Source: RGIG1995 sp045652425 (lineage in GTDB: Bacteria > Bacillota > Clostridia > Oscillospirales > CAG-272). Taken from it: 63,353 nucleotides of DNA. Every line of letters begins with the position of its first letter. The first letter of the stretch is position 1. Location: NCBI GenBank assembly GCA_045652425.1, contig JAZRUG010000009.1, positions 1-63,353 of the forward strand, given 5' to 3'. Shown here piece by piece: positions 44,024 to 51,884 of this stretch. The notes beneath the pieces are model-generated. The model saw only the letters and a list, made by a program, of their open reading frames with translations. It ran no database searches and was not told the DNA's origin. The position numbers were made by a program, and so were the translations under genes.

Positions 44024-45172
44024 ATGAACAAGAACATATATATAACTGCCCTTCATTTAGCACATGGCGGCGTTGAAATGGCAATCTCTCTTATAAGTAA
44101 TGCTTTTGTAAAAAAAGGATATAACGTCACCGTATTATCTCTATATGATTTGGGCGTACCGGCTTACAACATATCCCAAAATGTTAAAATTGAATACTTA
44201 ACCGATGTAAAGCCTAATAAAAAAGAATTTATAAATGCCTTAAAAAGCTTAAATCCTTTTGCTGTTTTAAAACAGGGCTTGTACGCACTAAAGGTTTTAA
44301 GACTCAAAAAAACAGCTTTGATCAATAGAATCAAACAAATTGATGACGGTATTATTATATCCACAAGAAACGAGCACTCTGTTTTGTTGTCTAAATACGG
44401 CAACGAAAACGTGTTAAAAATAGCACAACTCCACCATGATCACTGTTTTGAAAAAAAACTTTTAGGTGATATAAAAGCACGTTACAACAATATAGATTAT
44501 TTTACACTTTTGACAAATACGCTTACCGAAGAAGTAAGTACTATGCTAAAAGAAACAAACGAACATACACGTTGTGTTACAATGGAAAACTTTCTTGACA
44601 GTCTGTATTCAGACATCGATATTGATAACAAAGAAAAGAACATTGTAGCCGTAGGTCGTTTGCACCCCGTAAAAGGTTTTGAACGATTGCTTGCAAGCTG
44701 GAAATATGTCGCAAAAAAACACCCCGACTGGAAACTGACTATTATAGGCGACGGCGAGGAAAACCAAACTTTAACTGAACTTGCAGATAAATTTGAAATA
44801 AGCAATTCGGTAATCTTTACGGGTGCACTCCCCCACGATGACGTTATTTCGACTATGAAAAAAGCGTCGATTTACGCTATGACCTCATATTCGGAAGGCT
44901 TTCCATTCGTTTTGATTGAAGCAATGTCCTGTGGATTACCTGCCGTTGCATTTGACGTAAGAGTTGGTCCTAAAGCAATCATAAACGATAACGAAAACGG
45001 TATTCTTATAGAAAACGGAAATATAAAGGATTTCGCTCTTGCTTTGTGTAAACTTATAGAAGACCGTGAATTAAGATTATCCTACAGTCAAAAAGCTCTT
45101 GAAAGAGCAACTGATTTTACAGAAGAAAAAATCGTAAAAAAATGGATTTCACTTTTTAACAGAGAAATATAA
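44024..45172 (+). CDS. Family 4 glycosyltransferase
   Basis: 382 residues, GT-B fold. The N-terminal domain begins ITALHLAHGGVEMAISL. The C-terminal donor domain has VGRLHPVKGFERLL, IIGDGEENQTL, FTGALPHDDV and the E-x7-E block SYSEGFPFVLIEAMSCG. It transfers a sugar from an NDP donor to the growing lipid-linked chain. CGGTGAAG precedes the ATG at the spacing also used by the sulfotransferase gene. A 94-bp gap separates it from that gene, with nothing notable. Confidence 0.92.
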   Translation: MNKNIYITALHLAHGGVEMAISLISNAFVKKGYNVTVLSLYDLGVPAYNISQNVKIEYLTDVKPNKKEFINALKSLNPFAVLKQGLYALKVLRLKKTALINRIKQIDDGIIISTRNEHSVLLSKYGNENVLKIAQLHHDHCFEKKLLGDIKARYNNIDYFTLLTNTLTEEVSTMLKETNEHTRCVTMENFLDSLYSDIDIDNKEKNIVAVGRLHPVKGFERLLASWKYVAKKHPDWKLTIIGDGEENQTLTELADKFEISNSVIFTGALPHDDVISTMKKASIYAMTSYSEGFPFVLIEAMSCGLPAVAFDVRVGPKAIINDNENGILIENGNIKDFALALCKLIEDRELRLSYSQKALERATDFTEEKIVKKWISLFNREI

Positions 45173-45190
45173 TAATTAGAGGTTTAAAGA

Positions 45191-45904
45191 ATGAAAGAAT
45201 ATTTTGACAGACTTTATAAAGGCAATGCCGATAGTTTTTTCTCTACTCTTAAAAATGCACTTATAAACAACGAAAAGAAGTTCGTTGTAACCGCAAACCC
45301 TGAAGCATTTATGTTTGGTCGAAAAGATAGCGAAATTAACACGCTTCTTATGGATGAAAAAACTGCTGTTGTGGCTGACGGTATTGGAATTATAAAAGGC
45401 GCTAATATGGCGGGTATTAATCTTCCGGAAAGAATTCCCGGTGTCGATATTGCGCAAAAACTCTTTGAGTACGGCAATGAGCTTTCTTCTTCAATATATC
45501 TCTTCGGCTCAAAACAAGAAGTTATTGACGCTATGCTCGGCGTTCTGAAAGAAAAATATCCAAACCTTAAAATTGCAGGTGCAGAAAATGGTTACGTATC
45601 AGACAAGGACGCTGCCTTTGAAGAAATTAAAAAGGCTGCTCCCGATATTGTACTCGTTGCACTAGGTATTCCTGCTCAAGAGAAACTTATTTATAAACAT
45701 CTCGGTGATTTCGAAAAAGGTATTTTCGTTGGTGTCGGCGGAAGCTTTGACGTGCTTAGCGGTACGAAAAAACGCGCTCCTCAATTTTTCATCAACCACA
45801 ATATCGAATGGCTTTACAGAATTGCAAAAGAACCTAAACGAATCAAGCGTTTTGTAAATAACAATATTAAGTTCTTTATTGATTTGAAAAAAGAACTTAA
45901 ATAA
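45191..45904 (+). CDS. tagA: WecG/TagA/CpsF-family N-acetylmannosaminyltransferase
   Basis: 237 residues. Typical GT26 blocks: VTANPEAFMFGRKDSE, VADGIGIIKGA, PERIPGVDIAQKL, IYLFGSKQ, VALGIPAQEKLI and GVGGSFDVLSG. TagA-type enzymes add ManNAc to undecaprenyl-PP-GlcNAc, the linkage unit of wall teichoic acids. The UDP-GlcNAc 2-epimerase that makes its donor follows directly. AGAGG is upstream. The TagO and later Tag genes are not in this window. Confidence 0.92.
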   Translation: MKEYFDRLYKGNADSFFSTLKNALINNEKKFVVTANPEAFMFGRKDSEINTLLMDEKTAVVADGIGIIKGANMAGINLPERIPGVDIAQKLFEYGNELSSSIYLFGSKQEVIDAMLGVLKEKYPNLKIAGAENGYVSDKDAAFEEIKKAAPDIVLVALGIPAQEKLIYKHLGDFEKGIFVGVGGSFDVLSGTKKRAPQFFINHNIEWLYRIAKEPKRIKRFVNNNIKFFIDLKKELK

Positions 45905-45934
45905 TGCAAAAAAATGCTGAAAGGGATTATTAAA

Positions 45935-47044
45935 ATGAATAAAATAAAGGTTATGAGTATTTTCGGCACGAGACCTGAAGCTATAAAAATGGCTCCTCTC
46001 GTAAAAGAACTTGAAAGCCGCGAAGAAATAGAAAGTATTGTTTGTGTTACAGCGCAACACAGAGAAATGCTTGACCAAGTTCTTGAAACATTTAATATCA
46101 AGCCCGACTATGATTTAAATATTATGAAACAAGGACAGACGCTTATTGACATCACAAACGGTGCTTTATCCGGTGTCGACAAAGTTTTAAAACAAGCAAA
46201 ACCTGATATTGTTTTAGTTCATGGCGACACTTCTACAACATTTGCAGGTGCTCTTGCCGCCTTTTATAATCAAGTTGCCATAGGTCACGTTGAAGCCGGT
46301 CTTCGTACATATAATAAGTATTCCCCCTACCCCGAGGAAATGAATCGTCAGATGGTAGACTGTATGACAGATATGTACTTTGCTCCCACTCAATTGAGCC
46401 GCGAAAATCTACTTAAAGAAAATATTGATGACAGCAAGATTTACATTACGGGTAACACCGCTATTGATGCTATGAGCACCACCGTTGACGATAATTATAC
46501 CCACCCCGTTTTAGATTGGGTTGGTGATAATAAAATGATTCTTCTTACTGCTCATCGCCGCGAAAATTTAGGCGAACCTATGAGAAATATATTCAGAGGA
46601 ATTAGAAAAGTTCTTGACGAAGTTTCTGATATTAAGATTGTATATCCCATTCATAAAAATCCTTTGGTTCGCGAGGCCGCTGATGAAATATTCGGTGAAT
46701 GCGACAGAGTAAAACTTATTGAACCTTTAGAAGTATTTGATTTCCACAACTTCCAGAATATGTCACACATTATTCTAACCGATAGCGGCGGTATTCAGGA
46801 AGAAGCTCCCTCTTTAGGTAAGCCGGTGCTTGTCTTGAGAGATACGACCGAAAGACCTGAAGGAATCGATGCGGGGACTCTTAAACTCGTCGGTACAGAC
46901 AGTGAGGTTATCTACAAAGAAACACTCCGCCTCCTCAACGATAAGGCTGAATATGAACGTATGAGCAAAGCTTCTAACCCCTACGGCGACGGATTTGCAA
47001 GTAAACGTATAACTGATGCCATTATCGAAAAATTCAGCAAATAA
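45935..47044 (+). CDS. wecB: UDP-N-acetylglucosamine 2-epimerase (non-hydrolysing)
   Basis: 369 residues from the ATG at 45935 (AAAGGGA upstream); an in-frame ATG at 45914 lacks a ribosome site. Blocks GTRPEAIKMAPL, VTAQHREMLDQVL, HGDTSTTFAG, GHVEAGLRT, LTAHRREN and SGGIQEEAPSLGKP are complete. It makes UDP-ManNAc for the TagA-like transferase. Also known as MnaA in teichoic acid systems. It ends the polysaccharide run, with a terminator right after. Confidence 0.96.
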   Translation: MNKIKVMSIFGTRPEAIKMAPLVKELESREEIESIVCVTAQHREMLDQVLETFNIKPDYDLNIMKQGQTLIDITNGALSGVDKVLKQAKPDIVLVHGDTSTTFAGALAAFYNQVAIGHVEAGLRTYNKYSPYPEEMNRQMVDCMTDMYFAPTQLSRENLLKENIDDSKIYITGNTAIDAMSTTVDDNYTHPVLDWVGDNKMILLTAHRRENLGEPMRNIFRGIRKVLDEVSDIKIVYPIHKNPLVREAADEIFGECDRVKLIEPLEVFDFHNFQNMSHIILTDSGGIQEEAPSLGKPVLVLRDTTERPEGIDAGTLKLVGTDSEVIYKETLRLLNDKAEYERMSKASNPYGDGFASKRITDAIIEKFSK

Positions 47045-47051
47045 TAACCTA

Positions 47052-47080
47052 CAAAGTCCCCAACGGGACTTTGTTTTTTT
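47052..47080 (+). terminator. Terminator of the polysaccharide run
   Basis: CAAAGTCCC pairs with GGGACTTTG around CAAC, followed by seven T. Confidence 0.9.
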
Positions 47081-47090
47081 AAATACAGTC

Positions 47091-47119
47091 TTGCATTTAT
47101 CGGTGTAATAAGCTATAAT
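47091..47119 (+). promoter_or_regulatory. Promoter of the M20 amidohydrolase gene
   Basis: TTGCAT (47091-47096), 17 bp, TATAAT (47114-47119). Confidence 0.65.
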
Positions 47120-47166
47120 TTATCCATAAATATTGTATGTTAAGTATTTGGAGGGACAATCAGATA

Positions 47167-48534
47167 ATGAACGAAACTATTGCAAAATGGTATGATAAAT
47201 ACAGTAACGAGGTTATGTCTCTTGCGAAAAAAATTTGGGACGTATCCGAAAGTGCTATGGAAGAATTTGAATCGTGCAAAATAATGGCGGATTTTTTTGA
47301 AAAACAAGGCTTTAAGGTTACAACCTACCACTGTTGCGACAGCACCAAAAATCCTAATACGGTAATAGCAGAATGGGGCAGCGGAAAGCCCGTTATCGGC
47401 TTTATCGGAGAATATGATGCACTTCCCGGTTTGGGACAAAAGGTAAGCCCCTACCGCGATCCCATCGACGGTAACGGTCAAGGATGTGGACATAGCCTTA
47501 TGTCTCCTGCCTGTGGCTCAGCAGCTGCTGCCTTAAAATACGCAATGGAAGCAGAAGGTTTAACAGGAACCGTTAAGTTTTTCGGTTGTCCTGCAGAAGA
47601 AACTGTAGAGGGCAAAATGCATATGGTAAGAGACGGCGTTTTTGAAGGCCTCGACTGTTGTCTCGCTTGGCACCCCCAAGGACACGGACTTAAAATACGT
47701 GAATTTATTCAAAACTCTCTAACCAATATGAAGGTTGAATTTTTCGGCACTGCAGCACACGCCGCTGTATTCCCCGAAAAAGGAAGAAGCGCCCTTGATG
47801 CTTGCGAACTAATGAACGTAGGTGTAAACTATCTTCGCGAACACTGCGAACCCACCACAAGAATACACTATTCCTACATTTCGGCAGGTGAAAAACCTAA
47901 TATTGTTCCCGACTATGCAGCGTTGCACTACTTTGTTCGTACAAAAGACCTTAAATCAAACTACGAAACCTTTGAACGTGTGTCAAAATGCGCGCAAGGT
48001 GCAGCAATTATGACAGAAACAGACTATAAAATTTCTGTTAACGCTATGGTATCCGGCTGTATGCAAATCTCTGACTTCAACCAATTTTTCTATGAATCAG
48101 CCACAAAAGTTCCTCCTTTGACATATACCGAAGAAGATATGAAATTCGCTCGTGAACTGTTCAAAAATATACATAACAGAGAACCTAATGAAAATGAAGA
48201 AGTTATATCAACAGAGCTTGTTGCGCCTACGCATAACCACGTAAATGCCCCCAGCTCTACAGACGTTGGTTACGTTACACGTATGACTCCTACATCACGC
48301 ATGGTCGGTCTGGGTATGATTACAAATACACCTATGCACTCTTGGGGTTCCGTTGCCGCAGCAGGTCACCCGATAGGCCTAAAGAGCGCCGTATATGCGG
48401 GTAAATGTCAAGCGCAGTGCGGATATGACATTATAAAGAATCCTGAAGTTATAAAGCCCTGGAGAGAAGAGCTTGACCGCCAGCTCAAAGAAGAAGGCGA
48501 AGTTAAGATTATTTTCCCAGAAAGAGTGAACTAA
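47167..48534 (+). CDS. M20 amidohydrolase, AbgB-like
   Basis: 455 residues from the ATG at 47167, with GGAGG twelve bases upstream; the in-frame ATG at 47137 lies before that site. IGEYDALPGLGQ, GCGHSLM, CPAEETVEGK and FGTAAHAAVFPEKGRSAL match the aminobenzoyl-glutamate hydrolase subunit B group of M20 peptidases, which cut amide bonds of N-acyl amino acids. AbgB usually works with AbgA; no such gene is here. It is probably a stand-alone dipeptidase or deacylase. It is not close in sequence to the M20 gene at 12410. Confidence 0.9.
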   Translation: MNETIAKWYDKYSNEVMSLAKKIWDVSESAMEEFESCKIMADFFEKQGFKVTTYHCCDSTKNPNTVIAEWGSGKPVIGFIGEYDALPGLGQKVSPYRDPIDGNGQGCGHSLMSPACGSAAAALKYAMEAEGLTGTVKFFGCPAEETVEGKMHMVRDGVFEGLDCCLAWHPQGHGLKIREFIQNSLTNMKVEFFGTAAHAAVFPEKGRSALDACELMNVGVNYLREHCEPTTRIHYSYISAGEKPNIVPDYAALHYFVRTKDLKSNYETFERVSKCAQGAAIMTETDYKISVNAMVSGCMQISDFNQFFYESATKVPPLTYTEEDMKFARELFKNIHNREPNENEEVISTELVAPTHNHVNAPSSTDVGYVTRMTPTSRMVGLGMITNTPMHSWGSVAAAGHPIGLKSAVYAGKCQAQCGYDIIKNPEVIKPWREELDRQLKEEGEVKIIFPERVN

Positions 48535-48566
48535 AAAGTTTTTTCCAAAAGAACCCATCTATTATA

Positions 48567-48612
48567 ATACTCCTACGTGTGAATAATAATAAAAAACACA
48601 GTAGGAGTATTT
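48567..48612 (+). promoter_or_regulatory. Hairpin that includes the ribosome site of the LysM-CAP gene
   Basis: ATACTCCTAC-TGTG pairs with CACAGTAGGAGTAT (one bulged G). The 3' arm contains AGGAG, the ribosome site of the ATG at 48616, and is followed by TTTTT. It may both end upstream transcripts and hide the ribosome site. TATAAT at 48563-48568 overlaps the first base pairs. Confidence 0.6.
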
Positions 48613-48615
48613 TTA

Positions 48616-49218
48616 ATGAAAAAATTAATTAGTCTTATAATTAGCTTGGTGTTATTTATAACCCTGTCCGTTTCCGCGGCAGCGGCAACGCAATATACCG
48701 TGGTAAAAGGCGACAGTCTATGGAAAATTGCTGTAAAATATCAAATTGGACTTTCGGAAATTATTTCCGCCAATCCGCAAATAAAAAATCCCGACCTGAT
48801 ATATCCGGGCAATATCATAAACGTCCCGTCAATTGATTCGGGAATATTGAGTTATGAGCAAGAGGTCGTTGACCTTGTCAATCAGATAAGAAAAAATCAC
48901 GGTCTGAACCCCCTTACTGTTAACTGGCAGTTATCGCGCGTGGCTCGTTATAAATCGCAAGATATGTTGGATAAAAAATACTTTTCCCATACAAGCCCAA
49001 CCTACGGCTCACCGTTTGATATGATTAAAGCCTTTAATATCTCATACAGAACCGCAGGTGAAAATATTGCTATGGGATATACGACACCGTCAGCAGTGGT
49101 TAACGGCTGGATGAATTCGACAGGGCACAGAGCAAATATCTTAAACGCTAATTTCACTCAAATAGGCGTCGGATACGTCGCAAACGGTCATTATTGGACT
49201 CAAATGTTTATCGGTTAA
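48616..49218 (+). CDS. Secreted LysM-CAP domain protein (YkwD type)
   Basis: 200 residues. Signal peptide to about 24 (ending SAAAAT), one LysM wall-binding domain (YTVVKGDSLWKIAVKY, 27-70) and a CAP/SCP domain (about 83-200) with VNQIRKNHGL, YFSHTSPTYGSPFDMI, AGENIAMGY and NSTGHRANIL. Members are often made during sporulation or stress and bind wall or lipids; enzymatic activity is unproven. A stem-loop covers its ribosome site. Confidence 0.93.
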   Translation: MKKLISLIISLVLFITLSVSAAAATQYTVVKGDSLWKIAVKYQIGLSEIISANPQIKNPDLIYPGNIINVPSIDSGILSYEQEVVDLVNQIRKNHGLNPLTVNWQLSRVARYKSQDMLDKKYFSHTSPTYGSPFDMIKAFNISYRTAGENIAMGYTTPSAVVNGWMNSTGHRANILNANFTQIGVGYVANGHYWTQMFIG

Positions 49219-49281
49219 AAAGCAATAAATTGGGGTTTCACCCTAAAACCCATAGGGAAACATTTTGAAAAAACTCCCCCC

Positions 49282-49354
49282 GCTTTCTTTCGCAGAAAGC
49301 TTGGCAAAGAACTTGCCTCTCTGGTTTGTGCAACTTAATATTATTTGCACAAAC
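49282..49354. repeat. Diverged two-hairpin unit, related to 17748-17939
   Basis: GCTTTCTTTCGCAGAAAGC, then TTGGCAAAGAACTT, then a hairpin GTTTGTGCAA / TTGCACAAAC around CTTAATAT. The order and the linker match the tandem units at 17.8 kb while both stems have changed on both sides. Confidence 0.65.
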
Positions 49355-49449
49355 ATTATCTCTATATTGTAGTTGCAAATAAAATTTTTCTAATAATACA
49401 AAATGGATAAAAAACCTCGTATACAAAAGTATTTGTATACGAGGTTTTA

Positions 49450-49689
49450 TTATTCAGGTAAAAGATCGGAAACAGATACGCCTAAAACTTTTGATATTGC
49501 ATATAATTCAACATCTGTTACGGTTCTCGAATAATCTTCTATACGCGATACCGAGCCGCGACACACGTATACGCCTTGTAATTCAAGCTTATTTGAAAGC
49601 ATTTGCTGACTCATTTTTGCTTTTAGCCTTAACTCTTTTACTCTGCCGCCTATTAAATTCTTCTTTTCTCCGTCTATTATACGAGCCAT
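49450..49689 (-). CDS. Small XRE-family regulator
   Basis: 79 residues, a single helix-turn-helix domain: GGRVKELRLKAKMSQQMLS, then a recognition part RGSVSRIEDYSRTVTDVEL and AISKVLGVSVSDLLPE. There is no effector domain. It is divergent from a small AbrB-like gene; both promoters lie in the 112-bp gap, which has repeated ATAAGACAA words. Confidence 0.88.
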   Translation of the reverse strand: MARIIDGEKKNLIGGRVKELRLKAKMSQQMLSNKLELQGVYVCRGSVSRIEDYSRTVTDVELYAISKVLGVSVSDLLPE

Positions 49690-49716
49690 ACATCTTCTCC
49701 TATCACAGTAACCGTC

Positions 49717-49745
49717 TTGACATAAGACAATTATTATGATATACT
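49717..49745 (+). promoter_or_regulatory. Promoter of the AbrB-like gene
   Basis: TTGACA (49717-49722), 17 bp, TATACT (49740-49745). ATAAGACAA occurs at 49722-49730, overlapping the -35 end, and again at 49771-49779 in the leader. Confidence 0.7.
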
Positions 49746-49801
49746 AACCAAAACAAAACTATGTCCTATTATAAGACAACTCGGAGTTTGGAGATAATAA
49801 A

Positions 49802-49975
49802 ATGAGTAATATAGGTATAATAAAAGAAATAGATAATCTCGGAAGACTATGTATTCCAAAAGAAATGCGACAAGTTTACAAACTTGAAAAAGAAGTTGAA
49901 CTTGTTATTACAGCCAACGGAATTCTTTTAAGAAATCCCGAATACATATTGGTGAAAAAACCAAAGAAAAATTAA
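49802..49975 (+). CDS. AbrB/SpoVT-type small DNA-binding protein, 57 aa
   Basis: A 58-codon frame, too short for usual ORF cut-offs. GIIKEIDNLGRLCIPKEMR is the swapped-hairpin AbrB/MazE/SpoVT signature, followed by YKLEKEVELVITANGILLRN. GGAG lies upstream of the ATG. The very basic end VKKPKKN lacks any extra domain, so it is a transition-state-type regulator or an antitoxin; no toxin gene follows. Divergent from the XRE gene. Confidence 0.85.
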   Translation: MSNIGIIKEIDNLGRLCIPKEMRQVYKLEKEVELVITANGILLRNPEYILVKKPKKN

Positions 49976-49988
49976 TTTTCCATGTTTT

Positions 49989-50032
49989 AAAGTTTTTGAG
50001 GGTATGGGAACTTTTTACAAAAAGTTCCCATA
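49989..50032. repeat. Dispersed hairpin repeat, copy 3 (inverted)
   Basis: The tail AAAGTTTTTGAGGG (49989-50002) precedes the hairpin TATGGGAACTTTTT and complement (50003-50032): the same element as at 57178, in reverse orientation. Confidence 0.7.
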
Positions 50033-50041
50033 AAAAACCAA

Positions 50042-50061
50042 GGACTGCTTTTCAGCAGTCC
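50042..50061 (-). terminator. Terminator of aspS
   Basis: GGACTGCT pairs with AGCAGTCC around a four-base loop; on the minus strand TTGGTTTTTT follows. Confidence 0.85.
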
Positions 50062-50071
50062 TTTTATCATC

Positions 50072-51865
50072 TTATTCTTCTTCGGTATAAGCCTTAATCT
50101 TAAGTTCTTCAAGAGCCTTCGCTTCGGGGAAGTTAGGACACTCGGTCATAAGTTCCGTAGCATTCTGAACTTTCGGGAATGCGATAACGTTTCTGATATC
50201 GTCAAGTCCGAGGAGCAACGTGCAGAGTCTATCGAAACCGAATGCCAAGCCGCCGTGAGGAGGTGTACCGTACTTAAACGCTTCAAGCAAGAAACCAAAC
50301 TTCTCTTCAGCTTCTTCTTTAGTAAGTCCAAGTACGTCAAACATCTTCCACTGAATTTCGGGATTATGGATACGAATCGAGCCGCCGCCTGCTTCCATAC
50401 CGTTGATAACCATATCGTAAGCCTTTGCTCTAACCATTGAAGGATCGGTATCCATAAGGGGAAGGTCTTCGTCCATAGGAGAGGTAAAGGGGTGGTGCTT
50501 TGCGTAATATCTTCCCTCTTCCTCGTCATATTCAAACAAGGGGAATTCTGTTACCCAGAGAAGTTTAAAGTCCATAGGATCGCAGAGTCCCATACGCTTT
50601 GCAACTTCACAACGAAGTGCGCCAAGGCTGTCAAATACAACGTTATCCTTATCTGCAACGATAAATACAAGGTCGCCCTTTTCAAAACCGAGAGCATTGT
50701 AAATAGCGTCATTTTCTTCCTCTGTCAAGAATTTAGCGTAGGAAGAAGATATTTCACCGTCAACGTTTTTTGCCCAAGCCAAGCCCTTTGCGCGATATGT
50801 CTTAACAAAATCGCCGAGAGCGTCGATTTCCTTACGGCTGAACTTTGCAGCTCCGCCCTTAACGTTAATACCTCTTACGCTGCCGCCCATTTCAATAGCG
50901 CCCTTAAACACTCTGAACTCGCAATTTCTTACAACGTCAGAAAGGTTCTTAAGTTCAAAACCGAAACGGAGGTCAGGTTTATCCGAACCAAAGCGGTCCA
51001 TAGCTTCGGCATAAGTCATTCTCTGGATAGGAGTTTCTATATCTTTGCCGAGGAAGTCCTTAAACACTCTCTTAAGGAATCCCTCGTTCATAGCCATAAC
51101 GTCATCTTCCGTTACAAAAGACATTTCAAGGTCAATCTGTGTAAACTCGGGCTGTCTGTCAGCTCTCAAGTCTTCATCTCTGTAGCATCTAGCAAGCTGA
51201 ACGTATCTGTCAAAGCCCGAAAGCATCAAAATCTGCTTATAAAGCTGAGGCGATTGAGGAAGCGCATAGAACTTACCGGGATGGACACGGCTGGGAACAA
51301 GATAGTCTCTTGCACCTTCGGGAGTAGGCTTAATAAGGTTAGGTGTTTCTATCTCAACAAAACCGTTTTCTGCATAGTAATCGCGTACAATCTTTGCAAT
51401 CTTGCTTCTCATCAAGATATTATTCATCATATCGGGACGACGAAGGTCAAGATAACGGTGCTTAAGTCTAAGTTCGGTCTTAACGTTACTGTTTTCAACA
51501 ATTTCAAAAGGAGGAGTCTGCGAAGCGGAAAGAATCTTGAGTTCACTAACGGCAATTTCTATCTCACCCGTTGCTCTATCCTTGTTTACTGCGCCCTCTT
51601 CTCTTGCTCTTACAACGCCCTTTGCGCAAAGAACGTATTCAGCACGAACGGTAAACGCCTTATCAAATGCTTCCTTATGAGCTTCGCTGTCGAATGCAAG
51701 CTGAACTATACCCGTTCTGTCGCGAAGGTCAATAAATATGAGCTTACCAAGGTCCCTCTGTTTCTGCGCCCAACCCATAACACATACGGTCTGGCCTACG
51801 TCTGCCTTTGTAAATTCTCCGCAATATTTTGTTCTTTTATCTGATTTTGCAAGTAATTCTGCCAT
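50072..51865 (-). CDS. aspS: Aspartyl-tRNA synthetase
   Basis: 597 residues, the long bacterial form with the GAD insertion. N-terminal OB-fold anticodon domain (VMGWAQKQRDLGKLIFIDLRDR), class II motif 2 with RCYRDEDLRADRQPEFTQ, and motif 3 LAFGFDRL near the C-terminus. It charges tRNA-Asp; whether it also charges tRNA-Asn depends on residues I cannot judge alone. The ATG at 51865 is chosen since AAGGAG ends eight bases before it; the in-frame GTG at 51874 overlaps that site. It lies 20 bp after hisS in one operon. Confidence 0.97.
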   Translation of the reverse strand: MAELLAKSDKRTKYCGEFTKADVGQTVCVMGWAQKQRDLGKLIFIDLRDRTGIVQLAFDSEAHKEAFDKAFTVRAEYVLCAKGVVRAREEGAVNKDRATGEIEIAVSELKILSASQTPPFEIVENSNVKTELRLKHRYLDLRRPDMMNNILMRSKIAKIVRDYYAENGFVEIETPNLIKPTPEGARDYLVPSRVHPGKFYALPQSPQLYKQILMLSGFDRYVQLARCYRDEDLRADRQPEFTQIDLEMSFVTEDDVMAMNEGFLKRVFKDFLGKDIETPIQRMTYAEAMDRFGSDKPDLRFGFELKNLSDVVRNCEFRVFKGAIEMGGSVRGINVKGGAAKFSRKEIDALGDFVKTYRAKGLAWAKNVDGEISSSYAKFLTEEENDAIYNALGFEKGDLVFIVADKDNVVFDSLGALRCEVAKRMGLCDPMDFKLLWVTEFPLFEYDEEEGRYYAKHHPFTSPMDEDLPLMDTDPSMVRAKAYDMVINGMEAGGGSIRIHNPEIQWKMFDVLGLTKEEAEEKFGFLLEAFKYGTPPHGGLAFGFDRLCTLLLGLDDIRNVIAFPKVQNATELMTECPNFPEAKALEELKIKAYTEEE

Positions 51866-51884
51866 ATTTTTCACTCCTTTTTAA

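Noticed and set aside
50492..51844. A 450-codon open frame on the plus strand opposite aspS
   Set aside because: It lies fully antisense to a certain aspS gene, has a Cys/Ser/Lys-rich composition without domains, and no ribosome site; it is a by-product of aspS codon use.
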